Shown here: positions 1-5,979 of the stretch, piece by piece | How the letters are laid out: every line of letters begins with the position of its first letter | Position numbering within the stretch: the stretch's first letter is position 1 | Assembly (NCBI GenBank): GCA_003244035.1 | Contig: QHBV01000245.1 | Location: 12,955 to 19,870 of the forward strand | DNA length: 6,916 nt | Direction: 5' to 3' | Origin: Solirubrobacterales bacterium | Lineage (GTDB): Bacteria > Actinomycetota > Thermoleophilia > Solirubrobacterales > Solirubrobacteraceae | Translations under genes and position numbers: made by a program | Notes under the pieces: generated by a model | Database searches by the model: none | Seen by the model: only the letters and a program-made list of their open reading frames with translations | What the model was told of the DNA's origin: nothing

Positions 1-3000
1 CGAGGATGTAGAAGGGACACGGCTTGGCGAGGAACACGGCGAATAGGAACGCGAGCGCCGTCAACGACTTCTCGCCGCCGGAGAGCAGCGACAGGCGCTT
101 GAAATCGCTGCCGGCGGGGACGATCTCGATCTCGACGCCGAGCTCTTCGTCGTCGGTCTCGCGCCCAGCGCCCTCTCCCGGGCCGCCGGCCCGCAGGCCG
201 GCGGCCCGGCCAGCCGACTCATCGCCACCCAGGACGCGCGCCGGGCGATCGCCCCCTGTGAGCAGCCGCAGACGACCGCGACCCCCGGGGAACAGCTGCT
301 CGGAGAGCTCCTCGAAGTTGCGCGCGGCCGCGTCGAAGGTCTGCTCGAACACCTCCCGGATGTGACGGTCGGTCTCCGCGATCAGCTTCTGCAGCTCGCG
401 CAGCGCGGTCTCGAGGTCCTCACGCTGGCGCTCGAGCTCCTCGACGTGCTCGACTGCCTCGTCGTACTGCACCTGGGCGAGTGGGTTCACCGGCCCGAGC
501 TGCTCGCGGCGCCGCTGCAGGCGCTCGAGGCGAGCGCTCAGCGCCTCGCGCTCGGAGGCGCCGAGCTCGACCGGCGCCGGCTCGGGCTCGAGCTCCAGAG
601 CACCCGCGAGCTCGCCGAGCTCGTGCGCCGCCTCATCCACTTGGTCGCGCAGCCGCTGGGCGCTCACCTCCAGCGCGGTCAGCGATTCGTTCTCCCTTTG
701 CAGCTGCGCGTGCAGGGTCGCCTCCTGCTGTGCATAGGACCGCAGCTCCGCGGCCACCTGCGCGCCGGTCTCCCGATCGGCCGTGAGCGCGGCCTCGAAC
801 ACCTCCCGCTGCTCGGCGATCGCGCTCGCCGCGGACTCGAGCGCTTCGATCACCGTGACCACGAGCGGCGCCAGCGTCTCGCCCGCGGCGACGGTCGCCT
901 GCAGGCGGGCAATCCGAGCCTCGCGCTGCTCCCGCTCACGCTGGGCGCGCTGGACCGCCGCACGCTCGACGCCCAGCTCAGCCGCCAGCTGGGCTCGGCG
1001 GCCGGCGCTGGGCCCTTCGTCGGGAGCCGACCGGCGGTTTGAGATCAGCGCCTCGATCCGCCGCTCGTGCTCGCTCGCCTCGTCGAGCGCGCGCACGGCG
1101 GCTCGATCCGCGGCGATCGCCCGCTGGCGCTCGACTTCGTACGCGCTCGCGCCGGCGCTCGCGCGATCGAGCCCGCTGCGCGCTTCCTGCTCGGCCTTGA
1201 CGGCGCACTCGCTGGCTGCCATCAGCCGCTCGCGCCGGTTGCGCTGCGCCAGCACTCGCTCCTCGCCCCCGGCCGGCGCCTGGCGCAGCTCACGCGTGGC
1301 GGGCGAGAAGACCCGTCCCGAGCGCGTCACCGCCACCCCGGTGAACGACTCCGGAACGCCCCGCACGTCGTCGAGGACCCAGGCATCGGCCAGCAGCACG
1401 CGGGCGAGCCCGACAGCATCCTCGCGCCCGCGCACGCGCTCGATCAGGCGCTCGGCGCCGACCACGGGCGGCTCCGGATGAGCGATCGGCGTGGTGCTCG
1501 GACGCGCGCCGGTGAGGAGCGCCCTCCCGCCCTCGGACCCGGCGCGGTCGAGCAAACGGGTCGCGTCCTGGAGATCACCGGCGAGCGCCGCGAGCAGGCG
1601 ACCGTCGAGCGCAGCCGCGAGCGCGAGCTCGTACCCGGAATCGACCTCCAGCCCGTCGGCGAGCGAGGAGGCCTCCTGCGGGGAGAGCTGCCGGCTGCGC
1701 AGGAACTGATTGACCGCCGCAAGCTCACCACCGACGCGCGCCGCCTCGCGACGTGCCGCCTCCACCGTCAGTTCGCAGTCGCGCACCGCCTGTCGCGCCT
1801 GCTCGAGGCGCTGATCAGCCTGCTCGCGCACGCTCCGGGCCCGCGCGGCGGCATCCGTGCCCTGGGCGGCGCCTGTTCGCGCGGCGTGGAGCTGGCGCTC
1901 GAGCTCGACGAGCTGGCGTCGCAGTTCCGTTTCGCGGTCTCGGTGCAGCGCGTCGAGCTCCGCCTGCAGCGCCGCGATCCGCGCGCCGCGGCGCGGGTCG
2001 ATCGCGTCGTCGCCGACCTGGTCCTCGAGCGGGCCCAGCAGCGTCCGCGCGCGCGTCACACGCGCGTCGATCGCCGACCGCGAGGCGCGGGTGGACTGCA
2101 CTCGATCGGCTACGCGCTCGCCCACTGATCGCGCGAGGAAGCAGCGCCGGGAGAGCTCCTCGCGCTGGGCGCTGCGCCCGGCCAGCGCTTCCTCTGCCGC
2201 CTGGCGATGGCCCGCCACCCCGTGGAGCTCACGCTCGAGCAGCGCACGGCGCGCGCGCGCCTGGTCGACCTGCACCTGTGCCTGCCCGAGCGCCGCCTGC
2301 CGGCGGAGCAGCTGATCGCGCAGGAGCTCCCAACGAGCCTCCTGGCTCTGGCGCTCGAGGCGGGCGTGGAGCTCTGCCGCCTCGGCCTGACGCTTGAGCG
2401 GTCGCAGTCGCGAGCGCGCCTCGCGTTCGATGTCGAGCGCGCGAGCGAGGTTGTCCTGCGTGCGCTCGAGCTTTAGCTGCGCGCGGCGCCGGCGCTTGCG
2501 ATGCTTGCCGAGTCCGGCTGCCTCCTCGATCAACAGCCGGCGGTCGCGCGGCTTGGAGGAGACGATCGACTCCACCCTCCCCTGGGAGATGACCGAGTGC
2601 ATCTCCTTGCCCAGGCCGGTGTCGGACAGCAGCTCGATCACGTCGACGAGCCTGCACCGCGCGCCGGCGATCCGATACTCGCCTTCGCCGGTCCGCTCGA
2701 GCCGCCTCACGATCGAGATCTCCGGGGCGCCGAGCGCCAGCGTGCCGTCGCTGTCGTCGAGCACGAGCTCGACCTCCGCGCTCCTGGCGGCCTGTCGGCC
2801 GGGGGCGCCGCCAAAGATCACGTCCTGCATCGAATGCCCTCTGACCGCGATCGGGGACTGCTCGCCGAGCGCCCACAGCACCGCGTCGGTGACGTTGGAT
2901 TTGCCCGACCCGTTCGGGCCGACGATCACGCTCACGCCCGGCTCGAGCTCGAGCCGGGTCCGATCTGGGAAAGACTTGAACCCCTTGAGCGTGATCGACT

Positions 3001-3010
3001 TCAGATGCAC
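1..3010 (-). CDS. smc: Chromosome segregation protein SMC (condensin ATPase), 3' end cut by window edge
   Basis: SMC is the ATPase of the bacterial SMC-ScpAB condensin, which compacts and segregates the chromosome. I translated the frame codon by codon: it is open for 1003 codons from GTG 3010 to the left edge. Visible in order: N-terminal head with Walker A GPNGSGKS (K37), Q-loop ISQGR (Q143) and the conserved IEEAAG; an Ala/Arg/Glu/Leu-rich coiled-coil arm to about 444; a hinge at about 445-582; the return arm; the LGPVNPLA motif; the ABC signature LSGGE at 976-980; and hydrophobic PFYIL ending exactly before the Walker B Asp. The GTG start is chosen because MHLKSITLKGFKSF is the canonical N-terminus and GAGGGG lies 9 nt upstream. 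The gene follows rnc by 37 nt, as in many bacteria. Oddities: short arms, a hinge without paired glycines, and a roughly 32-residue insertion in the C-terminal head (about 923-956). About 70 C-terminal residues are missing from the window. Confidence 0.97.
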   Translation of the reverse strand, partial: MHLKSITLKGFKSFPDRTRLELEPGVSVIVGPNGSGKSNVTDAVLWALGEQSPIAVRGHSMQDVIFGGAPGRQAARSAEVELVLDDSDGTLALGAPEISIVRRLERTGEGEYRIAGARCRLVDVIELLSDTGLGKEMHSVISQGRVESIVSSKPRDRRLLIEEAAGLGKHRKRRRRAQLKLERTQDNLARALDIEREARSRLRPLKRQAEAAELHARLERQSQEARWELLRDQLLRRQAALGQAQVQVDQARARRALLERELHGVAGHRQAAEEALAGRSAQREELSRRCFLARSVGERVADRVQSTRASRSAIDARVTRARTLLGPLEDQVGDDAIDPRRGARIAALQAELDALHRDRETELRRQLVELERQLHAARTGAAQGTDAAARARSVREQADQRLEQARQAVRDCELTVEAARREAARVGGELAAVNQFLRSRQLSPQEASSLADGLEVDSGYELALAAALDGRLLAALAGDLQDATRLLDRAGSEGGRALLTGARPSTTPIAHPEPPVVGAERLIERVRGREDAVGLARVLLADAWVLDDVRGVPESFTGVAVTRSGRVFSPATRELRQAPAGGEERVLAQRNRRERLMAASECAVKAEQEARSGLDRASAGASAYEVERQRAIAADRAAVRALDEASEHERRIEALISNRRSAPDEGPSAGRRAQLAAELGVERAAVQRAQREREQREARIARLQATVAAGETLAPLVVTVIEALESAASAIAEQREVFEAALTADRETGAQVAAELRSYAQQEATLHAQLQRENESLTALEVSAQRLRDQVDEAAHELGELAGALELEPEPAPVELGASEREALSARLERLQRRREQLGPVNPLAQVQYDEAVEHVEELERQREDLETALRELQKLIAETDRHIREVFEQTFDAAARNFEELSEQLFPGGRGRLRLLTGGDRPARVLGGDESAGRAAGLRAGGPGEGAGRETDDEELGVEIEIVPAGSDFKRLSLLSGGEKSLTALAFLFAVFLAKPCPFYIL
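178..209. repeat. Perfect 14-bp inverted repeat inside smc
   Basis: CCGGGCCGCCGGCC (178-191) and its exact reverse complement (196-209) flank a 4-base loop. The stem is entirely G:C. It lies in the coding sequence for the SMC head insertion (about residues 934-945) and would form a very stable hairpin in the smc mRNA or in single-stranded DNA. Confidence 0.8.
2937..2958. repeat. 22-bp perfect palindrome near the start of smc
   Basis: CCCGGCTCGAG is followed directly by its reverse complement CTCGAGCCGGG. It codes for the LELEP stretch around residues 19-24 of SMC, and in mRNA could fold as a 9-bp stem with an AGCU loop about 50 nt after the start codon. Repeated Leu-Glu codons (CTC GAG) partly explain it. 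Confidence 0.7.
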
Positions 3011-3019
3011 GCGCCCGCG

Positions 3020-3025
3020 CCCCTC
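3020..3025 (-). promoter_or_regulatory. Ribosome binding site of smc
   Basis: GAGGGG on the minus strand lies 9 nt before the GTG at 3010. It is the only convincing Shine-Dalgarno sequence in the minus-strand operon. It supports the GTG start, and it fits smc being the one internal gene separated from its upstream neighbour by more than a few bases. Confidence 0.6.
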
Positions 3026-3047
3026 GCGTCTCGCGGTCTCAGGACCC

Positions 3048-3731
3048 TCATTGCCCCAGCGCCTCCAGCGCCGCCTGCGCGGCCTCCTGCTCCGCGTGCT
3101 TCTTGCTGCGCCCGCTGCCACGACCCACCTGCAGCCCGTCGATCGTGGCGCTGACCGAGAACGTGCGGGCATGCGGTGGCCCCTGCTCCTCGACGACCGC
3201 GTAGCTGACGAGCGCCCCGCGCCGTGCGAGTCGCTCCTGCAGAGCCGACTTGAAGTCGACCGAGCGCTCGAGCGCGTCCTCGATTTCTGGCCCGAACGCC
3301 CGCACCACCGCCGCCGCCGTGGTGTCGTACCCGAACTGCAGGTGGCAGGCTCCGATCACGGCCTCGATCACCGACGCGAGTACGCGCTCGGTGCCGATCA
3401 GCGCCGGCACGGCCGGCCCCGCCTCGGGGGGGGCCAGCGCACACAGACGCTCGGGCACGCCGAGGCGCTCGGCCACCGCACGGCAGGAGCGACCGGACAC
3501 GGCCTGGGCGCGAATCTTGGTCAACGCGCCCGCGCCGAACCGTTCGGGCGCCAGCCGCGGATACAGGTGCGCGGTGACGGCGAGCGCGAGCACGCTGTCA
3601 CCCAGGAAAGCGAGTCGCTCGTAGGAGTCCGCGCGCCTCGCTGTCCAGGACGCGTGCGTGAACACCGGGACCGCCAGCTCCGGCGGGAGCTGCTCGAGCA
3701 ACTCGTGCAGCGTCTGAGAATCGACGCTCAC
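3048..3731 (-). CDS. rnc: RNase III family protein with substituted catalytic residues
   Basis: 227 aa, the usual length for bacterial RNase III (about 225-240). The N-terminal endonuclease-type domain (about 5-150) has the family signature ERLAFLGDSVL (38-48), THASW (25-29) and EAVIGA (123-128). The C-terminal dsRNA-binding domain (about 159-226) is well kept, with DFKSALQE, the GPPHARTF loop and GRSKKHAEQEAA. Canonical RNase III cleaves dsRNA with E41, D45, D114 and E117 (E. coli numbering) holding Mg2+. Here D45 and E123 (=E117) are present, but E41 is Ala (GCT), D114 is Ser120 (TCG) and E65 is Ala67. RNA binding is therefore expected, while normal Mg-dependent cleavage is doubtful. The GTG start overlaps the acpP stop as GTGA, implying coupled translation. 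A run of eight C (3426-3433) lies in frame at residues 100-102. The family assignment is firm; activity is the open question. Confidence 0.93.
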   Translation of the reverse strand: MSVDSQTLHELLEQLPPELAVPVFTHASWTARRADSYERLAFLGDSVLALAVTAHLYPRLAPERFGAGALTKIRAQAVSGRSCRAVAERLGVPERLCALAPPEAGPAVPALIGTERVLASVIEAVIGACHLQFGYDTTAAAVVRAFGPEIEDALERSVDFKSALQERLARRGALVSYAVVEEQGPPHARTFSVSATIDGLQVGRGSGRSKKHAEQEAAQAALEALGQ

Positions 3732-4027
3732 TCAGGGTCGGAGCCTTGGCTGGTTCTCGCCGGCGGCTGCTGTGAGCGATCCACATGGGCGCTGTTCGCG
3801 AGCACGAACTCGACCGCCTCGCCGACGGTCAGGATCTTGGCCGCCTGCTCGTCGGAGATCTTGACCGCGCAGTTGTCCTCGAGCTCCTGCACCAGCGTGT
3901 AGAGGTCGAGCGAGTCGGCTTCGAGATCCTCCTTGAAGCGCGTGGACTCCCGGATCGCGCCCGGGTTCACCTCCAGCTCGTCGGCCAGGTGCGCGCAAAT
4001 CAGCGCGAAGATCTGCTCCCGGTTCAT
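3728..4027 (-). CDS. acpP: Acyl carrier protein
   Basis: Small acidic four-helix carrier that holds fatty acyl chains as thioesters on phosphopantetheine in type II fatty-acid synthesis and delivers acyl groups to PlsX. The motif EADSLDLYTLVQELED places the phosphopantetheine-attachment Ser at residue 39, preceded by the typical TRFKEDL and followed by helix III and a final AVEFVLAN helix. At 99 aa it is about 20 residues longer than usual (77-82); the extra tail from about residue 80 is Ser/Gln/Pro-rich and probably disordered. The ATG start overlaps the plsX stop as ATGA, and its own TGA overlaps the GTG of rnc, so it sits in a coupled plsX-acpP-rnc chain. There is no clear Shine-Dalgarno sequence. 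It is very likely the main housekeeping ACP given the operon; a specialised ACP is less likely. Confidence 0.97.
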   Translation of the reverse strand: MNREQIFALICAHLADELEVNPGAIRESTRFKEDLEADSLDLYTLVQELEDNCAVKISDEQAAKILTVGEAVEFVLANSAHVDRSQQPPARTSQGSDPE

Positions 4028-5088
4028 TGGCCGAACACCGTAGCCGCCGGCTCGGACGCGCGGATGCCAACGCCATCCTCGGACAGCTCGCGCGGCGGGC
4101 GCAGCACGCCCGCTTGCAGCAGCGCCGCGCGTGTTCGAGCGATCAGGTCCTCCTCGACGCCGCGAGCGGCGACCTCGATCGCGCGGGCGAAGCCTCGCCG
4201 CGTGAACCGCCCGTGGGCGACCACACCCAGCCGCCTGAGCCCCAGCATGTATGCGCCGCCCGGGCCCTCCGGATCGATCTCCTCGCGCAGCCGCGCCACC
4301 GCCGGCGAGAGCAGCCAGCCCCCCAGCTTTGCGCGTCTCGAGCTCATCGCCACGTCGCGGATCGCCCGCAGTGTGCGGGCCGAGACCCCCTCGATCAGCT
4401 TCAGCGCGATGTTGCCGGTGAAGCCGTCCATCACGACCACGTCGGCGACTCCATCGGTCACGTGGGTCCCTTCGATGTTGCCGATGAAGTTCAAGCCGGC
4501 GCCGGTCTGTCCGGCGAGCGTGCGATGAACCCCGACCAGCTCCGGCGTTCCCTTGGCCGCCTCCTCTCCGTTGGAGAGCAGCGCGACGCGCGGAGACTCG
4601 ATCCCGAGCGCGACCCGGGCGAAGGCCGAGCCCATGTGTGCGAACTGCACGAGGTGCTCGGGCCGGCAGGTGACGCTGGCGCCGACGTCGAGCAGCAGCA
4701 CCGGCGAGGCGCCGGGGATCGGGATCGGCAGGGCCAGCGCCGGCCGGTAGATGCCGCGGTCACGCCGCAGGTGAAAGAGCCCGGCCGCGAGCGCCGAGCC
4801 GGTCGAGCCACCGGACACCAGCGCCTGTGCGCGGCCCTCGGCAACCGCTCTGGAGGCCTGCACGATCGACGCCTCCGGGGTCGACCTGACCGCATAGGCG
4901 GGATCCGGCACTTTCGCGATCGAGACCGGAGCGTCGATCACCTCGACTCCGGGCGCCACCGGACCGATCTCCTTGGCGGGACCGAACAGCAGCACGCCGA
5001 TGCCTTCTGCCGCAGCGCGCGCCGCTCCGTGCGCCACCTCCTCGGGGCCGAGGTCCGCCCCGCCCGCGTCCACGGCGACCGTGACCAT
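4024..5088 (-). CDS. plsX: Phosphate acyltransferase PlsX (acyl-ACP:phosphate transacylase)
   Basis: PlsX converts acyl-ACP plus phosphate to acyl-phosphate, the acyl donor for PlsY in phospholipid synthesis; it is a peripheral membrane enzyme. At 354 aa it has normal family length. Conserved blocks are seen in order: an N-terminal VAVDAGGADLGPEEV strand-loop (usual form DAMGGDHAPE, so one Gly is Ala here), SGGSTGSALA (family GNTGA loop), LLDVGASVTCRPEHLVQFAHMG, LLSNGEEAAKGT, FIGNIEGTHV with DVVVMDGFTGNIALK, then GGAYMLGLRRLGVVAHG near the C-terminus. ATG 5088 is chosen over an upstream in-frame start at 5205 because homology begins at MVTVAVDA and the longer form would overlap rpmF. It starts 11 nt after the rpmF stop without a visible Shine-Dalgarno sequence and ends in an ATGA overlap with acpP, its substrate carrier. 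The fabD and fabG genes found between them in Bacillus are absent. Confidence 0.97.
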   Translation of the reverse strand: MVTVAVDAGGADLGPEEVAHGAARAAAEGIGVLLFGPAKEIGPVAPGVEVIDAPVSIAKVPDPAYAVRSTPEASIVQASRAVAEGRAQALVSGGSTGSALAAGLFHLRRDRGIYRPALALPIPIPGASPVLLLDVGASVTCRPEHLVQFAHMGSAFARVALGIESPRVALLSNGEEAAKGTPELVGVHRTLAGQTGAGLNFIGNIEGTHVTDGVADVVVMDGFTGNIALKLIEGVSARTLRAIRDVAMSSRRAKLGGWLLSPAVARLREEIDPEGPGGAYMLGLRRLGVVAHGRFTRRGFARAIEVAARGVEEDLIARTRAALLQAGVLRPPRELSEDGVGIRASEPAATVFGQ

Positions 5089-5099
5089 TGCCGAGTAGG

Positions 5100-5291
5100 T
5101 CAGTCGGCTTGCTCGCGGGTGTGCGCGCGGACCTCGCGACCCTTGTAGCTGCCGCACACCGGGCACACGCGGTGCGGGAGCCGGGCGCTGTGGCACTGCG
5201 GACACGCGTTGTAGGTCGGCGCACTGAGCTTGTGCTGCGCACGACGCTGCGCGGTACGGGCGTGGGACTGCTTCTGCTTGGGAACGGCCAT
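5100..5291 (-). CDS. rpmF: 50S ribosomal protein L32, zinc-binding (C+) form
   Basis: 63 aa, typical for L32, a small basic protein of the large ribosomal subunit. It begins MAVPKQKQSHARTAQRRAQH, the standard N-terminus (MAVPK..KSR.R...R). Four cysteines, C30-P-Q-C33 and C43-P-V-C46, form a zinc ribbon, so this is the zinc-containing version rather than the cysteine-free paralogue seen under zinc-starvation control in some bacteria. It lies between yceD and plsX, a very common arrangement. There is no Shine-Dalgarno sequence before the ATG; a TAGCCT hexamer 9 nt upstream might give a nearly leaderless transcript. The 11-nt gap to plsX suggests co-transcription. Confidence 0.97.
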   Translation of the reverse strand: MAVPKQKQSHARTAQRRAQHKLSAPTYNACPQCHSARLPHRVCPVCGSYKGREVRAHTREQAD

Positions 5292-5376
5292 CGGCGCGGG
5301 AGGCTATCAGGGGTCGCCAAGGGGGGCCTGGGCCCCGTGCGCGGCTCGGCAGCCACGCGACCGGCGGTCACCTTTT
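5292..5376 (-). promoter_or_regulatory. yceD-rpmF spacer with a possible internal promoter
   Basis: This 85-bp gap holds no gene. On the minus strand a TAGCCT hexamer (5301-5306) fits the TANNNT form of an actinobacterial -10 element and lies 9 nt before the rpmF ATG, which would give a leader of only about 2 nt. No good -35 element is seen at the right distance. Six bases are weak evidence, so this is a suggestion only. An internal promoter would let rpmF to smc be expressed apart from yceD. Confidence 0.22.
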
Positions 5377-5919
5377 CTATTCGAGCCGCAGCTCTGAGAG
5401 CTTGGCCCAGCGGGGATCGCGCTCGCCTTGGTGGCGATGGTCGGGGCCGGAGGCGTTCAGGTCGGCTCCGCACAACGGGCACAGACCCGCGCAGTCCTCG
5501 CGGCACAGCAGCTTCGCCGGCAGCGCCAGCGCGAGCGCGTCCCGTGCCCACGCACGCAGATCGAGCACACCGCGCTCCACGTAGGGCGAGGCGAGCTCGT
5601 CGGCCACTCCCGGCTCTGCGACCTCGCGCCCGTCGGCTTGGGAGACCTCGCGCGCGTCGACCTCGCAGCTCCGAGCGGCGGGCTCGAGACAGCGCATGCA
5701 AGGACCGGCGAGGGTCGCCTCGAACCGGAGCCGGATCGCATAGCCGGGGCCGGTCGTGCGCGAGATATCCAGGCGCGCCGGCACCAGCTCGTCCTGCACC
5801 TGGTAGCGCTCACCGCCGAGGAGGTACGGGTCGACGCCTACGTGCGCCTCGAGCCGCCGTCCCTCGCCGGCGGCGAGGCGCAGTCCCTCCAAGTCGAAGC
5901 TGTCGGCGCGGAGGGGCAC
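5377..5919 (-). CDS. yceD: YceD/DUF177 family protein (rRNA-associated), first gene of the operon
   Basis: 180 aa from GTG 5919. DUF177 proteins are encoded next to rpmF across bacteria and plants, and are implicated in 23S rRNA accumulation. Family marks are GPCMRCLEPA (C74, C77) in the middle, then an acidic stretch, SPYVERGVLDLRAWARDALALALP, and the C-terminal CREDCAGLCPLCGADLN (C139, C143, C147, C150), a probable metal-binding cluster. The frame stays open far upstream, but that extension lies antisense to the phosphatase and acylphosphatase genes. GTG 5919 is preferred because TATCCT lies 7 nt ahead, as expected for a leaderless actinobacterial mRNA, and because the next option, ATG 5973, would add 18 residues encoding a repeated Ala-Gly-Gly made by the 13-bp operator-like repeats. 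The start is less certain than the gene itself. Confidence 0.9.
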   Translation of the reverse strand: MPLRADSFDLEGLRLAAGEGRRLEAHVGVDPYLLGGERYQVQDELVPARLDISRTTGPGYAIRLRFEATLAGPCMRCLEPAARSCEVDAREVSQADGREVAEPGVADELASPYVERGVLDLRAWARDALALALPAKLLCREDCAGLCPLCGADLNASGPDHRHQGERDPRWAKLSELRLE

Positions 5920-5926
5920 ACGGCTC

Positions 5927-5932
5927 AGGATA
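5927..5932 (-). promoter_or_regulatory. Candidate -10 element for leaderless yceD operon mRNA
   Basis: TATCCT on the minus strand matches the TANNNT -10 form common in actinobacteria and ends 7 nt before GTG 5919, so transcription would begin at or within a base of the start codon. This agrees with the lack of any Shine-Dalgarno sequence. The -35 region (around 5950-5955, CGAGTG) is poor. It would drive yceD-rpmF-plsX-acpP-rnc-smc. Confidence 0.4.
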
Positions 5933-5934
5933 GT

Positions 5935-5968
5935 GGCGCCACCCGCGCACACTCGGGCGCCACCCGCG
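5935..5968. repeat. Two 13-bp direct repeats, 21 bp apart, in the divergent control region
   Basis: GGCGCCACCCGCG occurs exactly at 5935-5947 and at 5956-5968, start to start 21 bp, which is two helical turns. The copies lie between the two outward start codons, the first 2 bp behind the TATCCT hexamer of the yceD operon and the second ending at the GATCAT hexamer before the plus-strand phosphatase gene. Same-face spacing and position fit a binding site for a regulator. The protein is unknown, and no such regulator gene lies in the window. Confidence 0.5.
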
Positions 5969-5973
5969 ATCAT
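5968..5973 (+). promoter_or_regulatory. Candidate -10 element for the phosphatase-acylphosphatase operon
   Basis: GATCAT (four of six bases agree with TATAAT) lies 6 nt before ATG 5980, a position suited to a leaderless transcript. No Shine-Dalgarno sequence precedes that ATG. The first base departs from the TANNNT form and no -35 is clear, so this is weak. Confidence 0.25.
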
Positions 5974-5979
5974 TGGCGC

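Noticed and set aside
1067..2128. Plus-strand open frame of 353 codons
   Set aside because: Antisense shadow of the SMC hinge and arm; the minus-strand frame through this stretch is continuous and clearly SMC.
1..3010. smc as a pseudogene, because no uninterrupted gene was obvious at first
   Set aside because: Codon-by-codon reading shows no stop from 3010 to the left edge; the gene is simply cut by the window.
2394..3902. Plus-strand open frame of 502 codons
   Set aside because: It lies antisense to smc, rnc and acpP, has a low-complexity Arg/Ser/Pro composition and no recognisable motif. Long antisense frames are common at this GC content.
5323..5336. GGGGCC-TG-GGCCCC inverted repeat between yceD and rpmF as a terminator
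   Set aside because: The loop is too small unless the stem shrinks to five pairs, no T-run follows on either strand, and rpmF is expected to be in the same operon.
5428..5979. Upstream extension of the phosphatase frame
   Set aside because: Antisense to yceD, and the phosphatase family similarity begins at MSTWFRTYGF (5980).
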